Shown here piece after piece: positions 8,658-17,332 of a stretch of DNA of 56,928 nucleotides. The translations under genes and the position numbers were made by a program. The notes under the pieces were generated by a model. The model was not told the origin of the DNA. It searched no databases and saw nothing but the letters and a program-made list of their open reading frames with translations. This stretch comes from Akkermansiaceae bacterium UBA1315. Lineage in GTDB: Bacteria > Verrucomicrobiota > Verrucomicrobiia > Verrucomicrobiales > Akkermansiaceae. Position 1 is the stretch's first letter. Each line of letters opens with the position of its first letter. The DNA lies in assembly GCA_002307065.1 (NCBI GenBank), contig DBTN01000033.1, positions 1-56,928 of the forward strand, in the 5' to 3' direction.

Positions 8658-9302
8658 ATGAAATCATTACTATTTTCTGCGGTCGCATCGCTTTATGTCG
8701 TGTGTTCTGCTTCCGGAGCTAATTATGCAATTAATAACGTTGTTGCTGGTCCGGGAGATGTGTTGTACGCGGATGCGGCAAATGCCCCTCTAACGGGATC
8801 AATCGTTACTCTTGGTATTTTTACTGAAGGGTTTGATGTTCAAGCAAGTGTCGAGGCTAATGATATTTCTGCCCTAATTGATAATTTTACCATTATCACA
8901 AGTGCCCTCACGGGCAACTATTCTGTCTCGTTGGGCGGCAACTTTGCCGGATACGTCGAAGGTGGTGAAGTGGATGGTTCACTGCTAATTGGATCGGATC
9001 CACTTATTGGGGTGACTCTCTACTCTTTTGTTGGAAATGCTTCGACATTAGAAGAATCGACCTCATTTGCACTTCTCAACATGTATGTGTTCGTTGATGA
9101 AGAGGCGGGTGAGCTTGATTATTCGGCAAATCCATTAGCTTCTCCTTACAGCCCGCTTATCGGAGAATACGACTCGGTAACCGGTGATTATGGTGCAGGC
9201 GAAGGAACTTATGGAACCCTTAAGCTGGCGGCGATCCCAGAACCATCCACGGCGCTGTTGGGTGCGTTGGGTGCGCTTGGACTTCTTCGTCGTCGTCGCT
9301 GA
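8658..9302 (+). CDS. PEP-CTERM sorting-domain protein
   Basis: 214 aa. A signal peptide (KSLLFSAVASLYVVCSASGA) is followed by a low-complexity Ser/Thr/Gly/Val-rich body without Cys after the leader. The C terminus carries the PEP-CTERM tripartite signal: IPEPST, a short hydrophobic helix (LLGALGALGLL) and RRRR at the very end. Such proteins are handled by an exosortase during export; no exosortase gene lies in this window. The adjacent TIGR02597-like gene lacks this signal. A strong terminator follows at 9330. Confidence 0.88.
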   Translation: MKSLLFSAVASLYVVCSASGANYAINNVVAGPGDVLYADAANAPLTGSIVTLGIFTEGFDVQASVEANDISALIDNFTIITSALTGNYSVSLGGNFAGYVEGGEVDGSLLIGSDPLIGVTLYSFVGNASTLEESTSFALLNMYVFVDEEAGELDYSANPLASPYSPLIGEYDSVTGDYGAGEGTYGTLKLAAIPEPSTALLGALGALGLLRRRR

Positions 9303-9329
9303 GGCGAGGATTGCGTTGAGTTTTTTTTG

Positions 9330-9359
9330 GAAGGCGGGCTTCGGCTCGCCTTCTTTTTT
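9330..9359 (+). terminator. Rho-independent terminator after the PEP-CTERM gene
   Basis: A 10-bp stem (9330-9339 with 9344-9353, one wobble) around a TTCG tetraloop, followed by six T (9354-9359). The UUCG-type tetraloop makes it very stable. Confidence 0.9.
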
Positions 9360-9490
9360 GGGGGGGCTGGAGATCTGGAAAAGTTGATGCCGCCGCTTTT
9401 TTGGGCGGATTGGTTTTTTGGGGCAACGAATCGAACGGATTTGTTGATCTCTCTTCATCCTCGGTCGAATATTTCGAGTGAGGGGTGAAA

Positions 9491-9567
9491 TGGTCGGGCT
9501 AGCGGGATTCGAACCCACGGCCTCTTGCCCCCCAGGCAAGCGCGCTACCAGACTGCGCCATAGCCCG
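9491..9567 (-). tRNA. tRNA-Pro (anticodon GGG)
   Basis: The minus strand folds as a cloverleaf: acceptor CGGGCTA/TAGCCCG, anticodon stem CTTGC/GCAAG with loop CTGGGGG (anticodon GGG), and T-loop TTCGAAT. The discriminator is A and the CCA end is encoded. The long forward reading frame crossing it (GFEPTASCPPGKRATRL...) is the familiar antisense-tRNA artefact. Confidence 0.97.
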
Positions 9568-9642
9568 TCATTTGAACGGGGAGCGAAAGAAGCAGGGGAT
9601 TTGCGGATTGGCAAGCGTGGAAAATGGCGTGAGATTCCGCGC

Positions 9643-10686
9643 GTGAAACGCATTCAGACAGCGATCGTAGGCGCCAGTGGTTATACCGGTATGGAGCTGC
9701 TCCGTCTTTTACTTGTGCATCCGAACGTGGAATTGGTCGCTGCCACTTCACGGCAGGAGGCGGGACGGGCGATCGGGGAGATTTTTCCGAGATTTCGCAG
9801 TGCTCCGGGTGCGGAGTTGAAGTTCATGGAGCCGGATCCGGATGCGATCGCTGCGACCGGTGCGCAAGTGGCTTTTTTGGCTCTTCCGCATGGTGTGGCA
9901 GCGGAAATCGCGCGGGCGCTGTTGGATCGCGGGCTGCGGGTGATCGATTTGAGTGCGGATTTCCGGATTCGTGATCCTGAGGTTTACGCGGATTTTTACG
10001 ATCATGTGCACCCGGCTCCGGATTTGTTGGAGGAGGCGGTTTATGGATTGCCGGAAGTTTATCCTTCGGAAATCGCGGCGGCGCGTTTGGTTGCCTCGCC
10101 AGGTTGTTATCCGACGAGCATTTTGCTGCCGCTTCTTCCGTTGCTGCGGGAAAACTTGATCGATCCTGAGACGATCGTTGCCAATTCGATGAGCGGCGTC
10201 AGTGGGGCGGGGAAAAAAGCGGATCTCACGCTGTTGTTCGTCGAGTGCAATGAAAGTGCGCGTGCTTATGGCGTTCCGAAACACCGGCACCTTTCGGAAA
10301 TCGAGCAGGAGCTTTCCATCGCCGCCGGTAAACCGGTGGTGATCTCGTTCATTCCACATCTCATACCGGTTAACTCCGGGATCGTGACGACGACCACAGC
10401 GAAAATCCGCGACGGTATTTCGCCGGAGGCGATTGGCGCGGCGCTCGATGCGGCTTACGGCGACGCGGCTTTTGTCCGGTTGCTCGGTCGCGGCGGTTGT
10501 GCGGATACGAAAAATGTCACGCGGACGAACTTCATCGATATCGGTTGGCAATTTGATCCGCGGACCGGTCGCGTGCTGCTTTTAAGTGCCGAGGATAACC
10601 TCGGAAAGGGGGCGGGTGGCCAGGCGGTGCAAAGTTTTAACGGGATGTTCGAACTTCCTGAGACTGCCGGGTTGCAAAATTTCTAA
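9643..10686 (+). CDS. argC: N-acetyl-gamma-glutamyl-phosphate reductase
   Basis: 347 aa from the GTG at 9643, which places VKRIQTAIVGASGYTG at the N terminus. The NADP-binding GASGYTG motif and the catalytic Cys in ASPGCYPTS are intact, and HRHLSEIEQEL and FIPHLIPVNSG are family-typical. It catalyses the NADPH-dependent reduction of N-acetylglutamyl phosphate to the semialdehyde, the third step of arginine synthesis in the cytoplasm. The frame is open further upstream, but that part is antisense to tRNA-Pro and is not coding. argJ follows after 35 bp, so the two form an arginine operon; argB and argD are elsewhere. Confidence 0.95.
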   Translation: MKRIQTAIVGASGYTGMELLRLLLVHPNVELVAATSRQEAGRAIGEIFPRFRSAPGAELKFMEPDPDAIAATGAQVAFLALPHGVAAEIARALLDRGLRVIDLSADFRIRDPEVYADFYDHVHPAPDLLEEAVYGLPEVYPSEIAAARLVASPGCYPTSILLPLLPLLRENLIDPETIVANSMSGVSGAGKKADLTLLFVECNESARAYGVPKHRHLSEIEQELSIAAGKPVVISFIPHLIPVNSGIVTTTTAKIRDGISPEAIGAALDAAYGDAAFVRLLGRGGCADTKNVTRTNFIDIGWQFDPRTGRVLLLSAEDNLGKGAGGQAVQSFNGMFELPETAGLQNF

Positions 10687-10721
10687 ATATCACCAGTCTT
10701 TGTAGCTTTTCCCTACCGGTC

Positions 10722-11975
10722 ATGGATTTTCCCTTTTCCCGCATCAAGGGCGGCGTTGGCGCGCCCCAAGGATTTCTCACCAGCGCGGTGAGTTGTGGCA
10801 TTAAAAATCCGGCGAGTGATCGGCTGGATCTTGCACTGATTTATTCGGAAAATCCGTGCTCCTCCGCAGGAACGTTTACCACCAACCGGGTAAAAGCCGC
10901 GCCGGTCCGTGTTTCGCAATCGAATTTACGTAAGGGCGATCTCCGGGCGATCATTGCCAATTCCGGAAATGCGAACGCCTGCACCGGCGTCCAGGGCATC
11001 ACCGACGCGAATGCGATGTGTGATGCGGTGGCGAAACCGCTTGGCTTGAAACGCTCGGAAATTGGCGTCAGCTCGACCGGTGTGATCGGTCTGCCGATGC
11101 CGATGAGTCGGGTCGAACCGAAATTTGAATCACTCATCGCCGGATTGGGTCCGAAAAACGGGGCGGATGTCGCGGCGGCGATCATCACCAGTGACACGCA
11201 TCCGAAAGAGATCGCGATTTCGTTCGAGCTCGGCGAGCAACGCGTTCGCATCGGCGGTTGTGTGAAAGGTGCGGGGATGATTTCGCCGAGTATGGCGACC
11301 ATGCTTTGTTTCATCACGACCGACGCGAATATTCCGAGCGAGTCGCTGCGCAAATCGGTGCTCGAGTGTGTCGAAGAAAGTTTTAACCGGATTACGATCG
11401 ATGGTGACATGAGCACCAACGACACGGTTTTTGTGCTGGCGAATGGGGCGTCCGGTGCGCCGCAGATCAAGCGCAACAGCAAAGAGTGCAGGAAGTTTCG
11501 CGAAGCGTTGTGCTGGGTGATGCTGGAGCTGGCGAAGGCGGTCGTCCGCGATGGGGAGCGCTGTACGAAATTCGTCACCGTCAAAGTCGTCGGTGCAAAA
11601 ACCTATCTCGACGCGAAAAAGGTGGCCGAAGCCGTTTGTAAATCCGCATTGGTCAAGGCGTCGTGGAATGGCGGCGATCCGAACTGGGGTCGAATTTTGC
11701 ATGCGGTCGGATATTCCCGGGCGCGGATTCGCGAGGAATTGGTGGATATCCATATCGGCGGGAAAGCCGCTTGTGTCGGAGGCTTGCAAAGCGCGACTCC
11801 GATGGACGAGCTGCGTGCCGCGGTGGCGGAACCCGAATTTGAAATTTTGATCAATCTCAATCAGGGCAATGCGGATTATGTCATGTATTCCAGCGATCTT
11901 TCGCCCGAATATATCGACTTCAACCGGTCGGAATACGCCTATTGGAAGCAGGCTCGCAAAGACGGGCTAGTTTAA
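10722..11975 (+). CDS. argJ: Bifunctional glutamate N-acetyltransferase / ornithine acetyltransferase
   Basis: 417 aa, full length for ArgJ. The self-cleavage and active-site segment KGAGMISPSMATML is intact; Thr193 is the expected nucleophile, and cleavage before it gives alpha and beta chains. The SSTGVIG and GGDPNWGR motifs are present. It recycles the acetyl group from N-acetylornithine to glutamate in the cyclic arginine pathway. Whether it also uses acetyl-CoA (bifunctional form) cannot be read from sequence alone. It is co-directional with argC. Confidence 0.95.
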   Translation: MDFPFSRIKGGVGAPQGFLTSAVSCGIKNPASDRLDLALIYSENPCSSAGTFTTNRVKAAPVRVSQSNLRKGDLRAIIANSGNANACTGVQGITDANAMCDAVAKPLGLKRSEIGVSSTGVIGLPMPMSRVEPKFESLIAGLGPKNGADVAAAIITSDTHPKEIAISFELGEQRVRIGGCVKGAGMISPSMATMLCFITTDANIPSESLRKSVLECVEESFNRITIDGDMSTNDTVFVLANGASGAPQIKRNSKECRKFREALCWVMLELAKAVVRDGERCTKFVTVKVVGAKTYLDAKKVAEAVCKSALVKASWNGGDPNWGRILHAVGYSRARIREELVDIHIGGKAACVGGLQSATPMDELRAAVAEPEFEILINLNQGNADYVMYSSDLSPEYIDFNRSEYAYWKQARKDGLV

Positions 11976-12279
11976 GGAGATTGCCACGACGGGCCTTTAT
12001 GTTCGTTTCCGAACACTCGGACCCGCCGCGGACCATCCGCTAACCACGGGAAACGTACGGCGAAGGAATGACTTGTGGGTCGTTCTATCGCTGGGAAAGC
12101 TGTCTTCCCAGCCGGTTCAAAAAGAAATCGCCGGCGGGGGAGCAAGCGGGGAGGAGCGTTTCCCGTGCCATGATTTGGCAAGGTTTTTCTTACTTTTTCG
12201 GTAAGCGTGATTTCCAGTATTGCGGTTCTTGTATAGCGCTCAACGGCGGAGCTGTAATTCGCCGGAGCAGGAAGACCGG
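11976..12279. other. 304-bp non-coding stretch between argJ and glutaredoxin
   Basis: No credible gene is seen. It holds an inverted repeat CTGGGAA (12091-12097)/TTCCCAG (12105-12111) with a 7-nt loop but no T-tract, which may be a weak argJ terminator. A second small hairpin (CGGCG...CGCCG) lies near the glutaredoxin 3' end. Confidence 0.5.
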
Positions 12280-12522
12280 TTACAGTCCGTGCTTTTTGAG
12301 GAAAGGGATCAGCTCATCCACGCCGAAGTCCGCGAGCACTTCTCCGTCCCAATCCATCGTGGGCGCTTTGGATTGGCCGGAGAGGTCGATCATTTCTTGC
12401 ATCGCTTCGCGGTTGCCGGAGACGACGACTTTTTTGAACTCGATGTTCTTGCGCTTCAGGTAATCGAGAACTTCTTCGCACCATGGGCAACCGGGTTTGA
12501 TGTAGAGAATGGGAGTGGTCAT
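12280..12522 (-). CDS. Glutaredoxin
   Basis: 80 aa from the ATG at 12522 (MTTPILYIKPGCPWC). The redox motif C12-P-W-C15 follows the first beta strand, and the KAPTM cis-proline segment (residues ~53-57) and GVDELIPFL helix complete a minimal glutaredoxin fold. It reduces disulfides or mixed glutathione/thiol disulfides in the cytoplasm. The frame extends upstream to 12612, but that part is poor coding sequence. It lies 160 bp downstream of tyrS on the same strand and probably has its own promoter. Confidence 0.9.
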   Translation of the reverse strand: MTTPILYIKPGCPWCEEVLDYLKRKNIEFKKVVVSGNREAMQEMIDLSGQSKAPTMDWDGEVLADFGVDELIPFLKKHGL

Positions 12523-12682
12523 GGCGTCAAAGGAAAGCTCGTTACCCGATGGGGTCAACCGCGTAGAAATCGAAGCGGCTGTTGGCGCTGATGATCGACC
12601 GGTTTTCGGCAATCGCTAGCAAGGAAATGAAATGAAGCGAAACGCAGGATGAAGGTCTCCACGTTTCGATGGGATCATGCCT

Positions 12683-13867
12683 TTATCCTACGAAGCGAAC
12701 GGCGTGCTTTTTCGAGAGCTTGAGAATATCGCCGGGAACGGGTGAAACCGGTGCGGCGGGATCGGTGAGTTTTTCGCCGTTGAGCTGGACCGAGCCGCTG
12801 ACGATGAATTGTTTTTTCAGTTCGCCGTTGGACTTTTCCAGGTTGAAAGCCGTCTTGAAGGCGTGTGCGGTGAGGGAAATCACGGTGAGCTCGCTGGGTA
12901 AACCGGCGAGCGCGAGTTCCGGCAGTTCGGCGGCGGCGAGATCTTTTTTCGAAAATCGGGTGTCCCAATCGGTTCGCGCGGCTTTTCCGGCTTCTTCCCC
13001 GTGATAACGGCCGGTCAGTTTTTCGGCCAATGCTTTTTTCGCGTCCATCGGATGGATCGCCGGGTCGAGCGTTTCGCCAAGCAGCAGCATGTAATACCGC
13101 GCCATCAATTCGTCGGAAACGCTCATCAATTTGCCGAACATCTCCTGCGGGGCATCGTTGACGCCGATGTAATTGCCGTAGGATTTCGACATTTTTTTCA
13201 CTCCATCGAGTCCTTCGAGCAAGGGCATGACGATGACGACCTGCTGCGGCTGGCCTTCTTCTTTTTGCAAATCGCGGCCGACGAGGATGTTGAAAAGCTG
13301 ATCGGTTCCGCCGAGCTCGACATCGGCGCGGATTTCCACCGAGTCCCACCCTTGCATGATCGGGTATTGGAGTTCGTGGAGGCGCACTTCCTGACCGGAT
13401 TCGATGCGGGTGCGGAAATCTTCGCGCTGGAGCATTTGCTGGAGCGTGACCCGGGCGTTGAGCTTGAGAATTTCCTCGTAGGTCATTTTGCGGAACCAGT
13501 CGCCGTTGTAGACGATCTCGGTTTTCGATTTGTCGAGGATCTTGAACGCTTGGTCCGTGTAGGTCGCGGCGTTGAGGAGCACTTCGTCGCGGGTGAGCGG
13601 AGGGCGGGTCGCGGAGCGGCCGGATGGGTCGCCGATGGTTGCGGTGAAATCTCCGATCAGGAGCACCGCTTGGTGGCCGAGAAGCTGGAATTGGCGGAGT
13701 TTTTCGAGCGCGACGGTGTGGCCGAAATGGATGTCAGGTGCCGTCGGATCGACACCGAGTTTGATGCGCAGCGGGCGGCCGAGGCGGAGTTTTTCGAGAA
13801 GTTCCTTTTCGGAAAGGACTTTGGCAGTGCCGGCGGTCAGGAGGGCGAGTTGTTCTTCAGGCGTCAC
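12683..13867 (-). CDS. tyrS: Tyrosyl-tRNA synthetase
   Basis: 394 aa from the GTG at 13867 (VTPEEQLALLTAGT), which matches the usual N terminus of the TyrZ-like subgroup. A longer version from 13948 would add an Arg/Leu-rich segment that does not resemble the family. The class I signatures are H47-F-G-H50 in PDIHFGH and K225-M-S-K-S229. A C-terminal S4-type RNA-binding domain (FIVSGSVQLNGEKL) is present. It charges tRNA-Tyr in the cytoplasm. The opposite strand contains a 308-codon frame, which is a shadow. Confidence 0.95.
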   Translation of the reverse strand: MTPEEQLALLTAGTAKVLSEKELLEKLRLGRPLRIKLGVDPTAPDIHFGHTVALEKLRQFQLLGHQAVLLIGDFTATIGDPSGRSATRPPLTRDEVLLNAATYTDQAFKILDKSKTEIVYNGDWFRKMTYEEILKLNARVTLQQMLQREDFRTRIESGQEVRLHELQYPIMQGWDSVEIRADVELGGTDQLFNILVGRDLQKEEGQPQQVVIVMPLLEGLDGVKKMSKSYGNYIGVNDAPQEMFGKLMSVSDELMARYYMLLLGETLDPAIHPMDAKKALAEKLTGRYHGEEAGKAARTDWDTRFSKKDLAAAELPELALAGLPSELTVISLTAHAFKTAFNLEKSNGELKKQFIVSGSVQLNGEKLTDPAAPVSPVPGDILKLSKKHAVRFVG

Positions 13868-14041
13868 GGGGCACAAGCGGTAGAGGAGCAGGAGGCGGCG
13901 GGCAAGCCGCAAGGATCGCGGCGTTGAAATGGGAATCATCCGAGCCAATCCGGGCCATGAATTTCAGATGTTTTAGAAGATTTGTATTTTTCACTTTGCA
14001 AAACCGGTGGCACCCCTTAGTCCTTCCGTCCGCCATGAAAT

Positions 14042-14118
14042 GGTGGTCGTAGCTCAGTTGGTAGAGCCCCGGATTGTGATTCCGGTTGTCGCGGGTTCGA
14101 GTCCCGTCGATCACCCCA
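14042..14118 (+). tRNA. tRNA-His (anticodon GTG)
   Basis: A cloverleaf with acceptor GTGGTCG/CGATCAC, the extra G(-1) at 14042 opposite C73, the anticodon GTG in GGATTGTGATTCC, T-loop TTCGAGT and an encoded CCA (14116-14118). The G(-1):C73 pair is the tRNA-His identity element. Confidence 0.97.
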
Positions 14119-14181
14119 TTTTTCCTGCCGGGATCCGAGTTGGATCTGGACGGGAGAAAAGGAAACCACGAGAAATAAAAG

Positions 14182-14865
14182 ATGCAGCCGCTTGAGAGTC
14201 GGATTAATTATAAGTTCCGCAATTCGCTGCTGTTGGCGGAGGCGCTGACCCATCCGAGCCTCGCTTACGAATCGCAGCGGCCCCATTTCGATAATCAACG
14301 GCTGGAATTTTTAGGAGACGCCGTTCTTCAACTGATCGTCACCGAGGAGCTCTTTAAAATGTTCCCGGATTTTACCGAAGGGAAGCTGACGAAACTCCGT
14401 TCACGGGTCGTTTCCCGTCGTGCGCTCGCCCGGTTTGCGATGGCAATCCACTTGGGCGACTACGTTTTGCTGGGGAAAGGTGAAGAAGCAACCGGTGGTC
14501 GGCGTCGGCTTTCGACGTTGGCGGATGCTTTCGAAGCCCTGCTCGGCGCGGTATTTCTCGATTCCGGGACCGTGCCGGTGCGCGAGTTGGTGTTGAATCT
14601 TTTTAAAGCGGAGATCGGCAACATGGTGACCAGTCCCGAAGAGCGGAATCCGAAGGGCGAGTTGCAGGAATGTTTGCAAGCGATCCATCCGCAGGCACCG
14701 GTTTACCGAATCGTCAGCGAAAGCGGTCCGGATCACCGCCGCGTTTTCCAGTCGGAAGTCGTCTGGCTGGATAAAGTTTTAGCGACCGGTAAGGGGAAAA
14801 GCAAAAAGGAGGCCGAAGCCCGAGCCGCCGCCGAGGCTTTGCGTTCGAGGCTTTGGGAGGAATGA
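14182..14865 (+). CDS. rnc: Ribonuclease III
   Basis: 227 aa. The RNase III signature NQRLEFLGDAVL (residues 38-49, Asp46) and the second acidic motif ADAFEALLGAVFLD are intact, followed by a C-terminal double-stranded RNA-binding domain (NPKGELQECLQA...GKGKSKKEAEARAAAEAL). It cleaves double-stranded RNA in rRNA processing and mRNA decay. It starts 63 bp after tRNA-His. A bidirectional terminator separates it from the convergent sugar-isomerase-like gene. Confidence 0.95.
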   Translation: MQPLESRINYKFRNSLLLAEALTHPSLAYESQRPHFDNQRLEFLGDAVLQLIVTEELFKMFPDFTEGKLTKLRSRVVSRRALARFAMAIHLGDYVLLGKGEEATGGRRRLSTLADAFEALLGAVFLDSGTVPVRELVLNLFKAEIGNMVTSPEERNPKGELQECLQAIHPQAPVYRIVSESGPDHRRVFQSEVVWLDKVLATGKGKSKKEAEARAAAEALRSRLWEE

Positions 14866-14880
14866 TTTGATCAGGCGGAC

Positions 14881-14906
14881 AAAAACACGCGCCGGACGTG
14901 GTTTTT
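14881..14906. terminator. Bidirectional terminator between rnc and the convergent gene
   Basis: CACG (14885-14888)/CGTG (14896-14899) with a 7-nt loop is flanked by an A-tract on the left and six T (14901-14906) on the right. It can serve both strands, as expected between convergent genes. Confidence 0.6.
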
Positions 14907-14918
14907 TGGAAGATCCGA

Positions 14919-15779
14919 TCAGTCTTTGTGAGTCGCGGCGTAGGCGTTGAGATAGCCGACGCATTGGGCGATTTCTGGAAGGTTCGTTTTCCAGTTGGTT
15001 TCGTATTCGATGGAAACGTTGCCGGCGAAGCCGTGTTTGCGGACTTCGTCGAGGATGGCGAAGTTGTCGATCACACCGGTTCCAAAAGGTTGATCGCGCG
15101 AATATTTCCCGGTGACTTCGCGGTCCTTCATGTGGAAGGAAAGCACGCGAGGTGCGATTTTTCGAATGACTTCCAGAGGGTTGAGGCCGGAGGTCGCCCA
15201 ATGGCCAAGATCGGCGCAGAAGCCGAGGTTCGCGTGGCGACCTTCGATGGCCTTGGAAATCGTTTCCGGGTTCCACAGTGAGGTCGGCCTCGGGTGGTTG
15301 TGGAAGCAGACCTTGAGGTCGTATTCTTTGGCGAGCTTTTCGAGGGTGTCGATGGCGTTGATGGACTCGGTGCTGACGCCATAAAGTCCGAGTTTTTTGG
15401 CAAATTCGAAGGTTTTGCGCGCTTCGTTCTCGTCTTTGGAAATGGCGGTGACGCCGAAATTCACGGCGGCGATGTGGTTTTTCTTCAGGTGATCGAGGAG
15501 CGCCTGGATTTTGTCATCTGGCAGATCCGGGTTGAGTTTGAGATCGCCGTGATCGCCGCCGAGTTTCTGATCTGGGAAAAGTTCCACTCCACCGGCTCCG
15601 GCCGCTGCGGCTTTTTCGATGGCCTCAAAAAGCGTGAATTCCTTGAATGACCAAAGCTGGACCGCGATGGCAAAACCGGCGGGGGTCGCGGCGATTTCCG
15701 GGAGGGGCGCGGCTTTTGCGCGGAGCGCCAGCAGGGCCGACGCGGCGGGAATCAGGCTGAGGAGCTTGCGGCGGTTCAT
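14919..15779 (-). CDS. Exported sugar phosphate isomerase/epimerase-like TIM-barrel protein
   Basis: 286 aa. The N terminus MNRRKLLSLIPAASALLALRAKA is a signal peptide; a single RR pair leaves Tat export possible. The rest is an AP-endonuclease-2/xylose-isomerase-type barrel with the metal-site pattern VELFPDQ (Glu), FHNHP (His), CADLGHW (Asp/His), FHMKD (His) and SIEYE (Glu). These proteins are abundant in Planctomycetota and Verrucomicrobiota, usually in carbohydrate metabolism; the substrate is unknown. It is the last gene of a minus-strand run after the HAD gene and mpl, 35 bp from mpl. Confidence 0.85.
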   Translation of the reverse strand: MNRRKLLSLIPAASALLALRAKAAPLPEIAATPAGFAIAVQLWSFKEFTLFEAIEKAAAAGAGGVELFPDQKLGGDHGDLKLNPDLPDDKIQALLDHLKKNHIAAVNFGVTAISKDENEARKTFEFAKKLGLYGVSTESINAIDTLEKLAKEYDLKVCFHNHPRPTSLWNPETISKAIEGRHANLGFCADLGHWATSGLNPLEVIRKIAPRVLSFHMKDREVTGKYSRDQPFGTGVIDNFAILDEVRKHGFAGNVSIEYETNWKTNLPEIAQCVGYLNAYAATHKD

Positions 15780-15814
15780 GGGGATTTGGGTTTCCCTCGT
15801 TGGAGGGCGGATTA

Positions 15815-17212
15815 CTAAGCGGGGATTTTCGCGAGGGCGTCCAGCAGCTTTTGATGGATGCCGCCGAAGCCGCCGTTGCTCAGCACCGCGATGACATCAC
15901 CGGGTTTGGCGGCTTCCGTGACGCGATCAACGATGGTTTCGACGTCCGGTAAAAACCAGGCGCTGCCACCGAGACGATCGATGTCCGAGGAAAGTTTCGC
16001 CGGATCCAGCCGGTCGTTTTCCGGGATTTTGTGGAGATCGGGAATGGCGGAAACGACTGCGAAATCGGCGAGAGCGAGGGCTTCGGCCAGTTCGTTTTGG
16101 AAAACGGCGCGGCGTGTGGTGTTCGACCGTGGTTCAAAAACGATCCACAACCGCGAATCAGGATGCCGCTGGCGCAAACTTTGGACGGCGAGACGAATGG
16201 CGGTCGGGTGGTGGGCGAAATCGTCGATGATTTTGATGCCATTGACCTCGCCGCGCAGTTCCTGACGACGGGCAACGCCATCGAAGGTTTCCAAACCGGT
16301 TTGGATTTCTTCCACGGTCAAACCGGCGAAGGTCGCTGCGGCCACGGCCATCGCGGCATTGCGGACATTAAATTCGCCGGTCATCCGCAGGGAGTAGGAA
16401 ATGCCACCGAGGGTGAAGGAGCTGCGATCTTTTTCGTAGCTCACGTTTTCGATGCGAAGCGAATTGCTGGCGGAAAGGCCGATGGTCGTGACCGGGCAGG
16501 GCGCGCCGGTTGCAACTTCGAGGCAGCTTTTTTCGTCGCCGTTGACGAAGGCGATGCCGGTTCGCGGGACGATGTTGAGCAGGCGCTTGAACGTCAGCTT
16601 GATCTCATCGAGCGAGTTGTAGATGTCCGCGTGATCGAACTCGATGTTGTTCACGACGACGCATTCCGGCAGGTAATGGAGAAATTTCGAGCGCTTGTCG
16701 AAGAACGCCGTGTCGTATTCGTCGCCTTCGAGGACGTTGAATTCCGAGTCGGTGAAATACGCGCCGCAGCCGAGATTTTTGGGCAAACCGCCGATCATGA
16801 AACCGGGGTTACGGCCCGCGCTGCGGAAAAGCCAGGCGAGCATGGACGAGGTCGTCGTTTTTCCGTGCGTCCCGGAGACGACGAAGTTGCGTTTTCCACG
16901 GAGGAAAAATTCTTTCATCACTTCCGGCAGTGAATGGTAGAGCAGCTTGCGATCGAGTGCGGCTTCGGCCTCCGGATTTCCGCGGGAAATGGCATTGCCG
17001 ATGATGACGACGTCGGTATCCGCCGGAATGTTTTCCTCGCGGTAGCCTTCGGTCAGGGTAATTCCCTGGCCACGAAGGAAATCTGACATCGGCGGATAAA
17101 CATTCGCGTCAGAACCGGTGACGGTGAAGCCGCGATTTTTCATGGCGGCGGCGACGGCACCCATGGCAGTGCCACAGATACCGGTGAAGTGGAAACGGGT
17201 CTTTTCAGCCAT
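15815..17212 (-). CDS. mpl: UDP-N-acetylmuramate:L-alanyl-gamma-D-glutamyl-meso-diaminopimelate ligase
   Basis: 465 aa from the ATG at 17212 (MAEKTRFHFTGICGTAMG). Mur-ligase architecture: an N-terminal dinucleotide-like GICGTAMGAVA loop, the ATP-binding GTHGKTT (residues 114-120), a central domain with NIEFDHADIYNSLDE, and the C-terminal DDFAHHPTAI segment. ICGT at the N terminus and the NIEFDHADI spacing point to Mpl rather than MurC. Mpl joins recycled murein tripeptide to UDP-MurNAc. An in-frame extension to 17278 is low-complexity and was rejected as a start. The HAD gene lies upstream on the same strand. Confidence 0.88.
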   Translation of the reverse strand: MAEKTRFHFTGICGTAMGAVAAAMKNRGFTVTGSDANVYPPMSDFLRGQGITLTEGYREENIPADTDVVIIGNAISRGNPEAEAALDRKLLYHSLPEVMKEFFLRGKRNFVVSGTHGKTTTSSMLAWLFRSAGRNPGFMIGGLPKNLGCGAYFTDSEFNVLEGDEYDTAFFDKRSKFLHYLPECVVVNNIEFDHADIYNSLDEIKLTFKRLLNIVPRTGIAFVNGDEKSCLEVATGAPCPVTTIGLSASNSLRIENVSYEKDRSSFTLGGISYSLRMTGEFNVRNAAMAVAAATFAGLTVEEIQTGLETFDGVARRQELRGEVNGIKIIDDFAHHPTAIRLAVQSLRQRHPDSRLWIVFEPRSNTTRRAVFQNELAEALALADFAVVSAIPDLHKIPENDRLDPAKLSSDIDRLGGSAWFLPDVETIVDRVTEAAKPGDVIAVLSNGGFGGIHQKLLDALAKIPA

Positions 17213-17332
17213 GATAAAATCTCGAAAGGGGCTCGATTGAGGTGAGGTCGATGCTGGCGGCGTCGGGCGGCACGTCAATCATCCGTTCCATTTTTCCGGA
17301 AGAAGTTCCATGCGAAATCTGCAATCGACCGG

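Noticed and set aside
9478..9642. In-frame N-terminal extension of the argC reading frame
   Set aside because: It is antisense to tRNA-Pro and gives the well-known artefact peptide GFEPTASCPPGKRATRL. argC proper starts at the GTG at 9643.
13001..13927. 308-codon plus-strand frame
   Set aside because: It is an antisense shadow of tyrS, which carries the HFGH and KMSKS motifs.
16031..16933. 300-codon plus-strand frame
   Set aside because: It is an antisense shadow of mpl.
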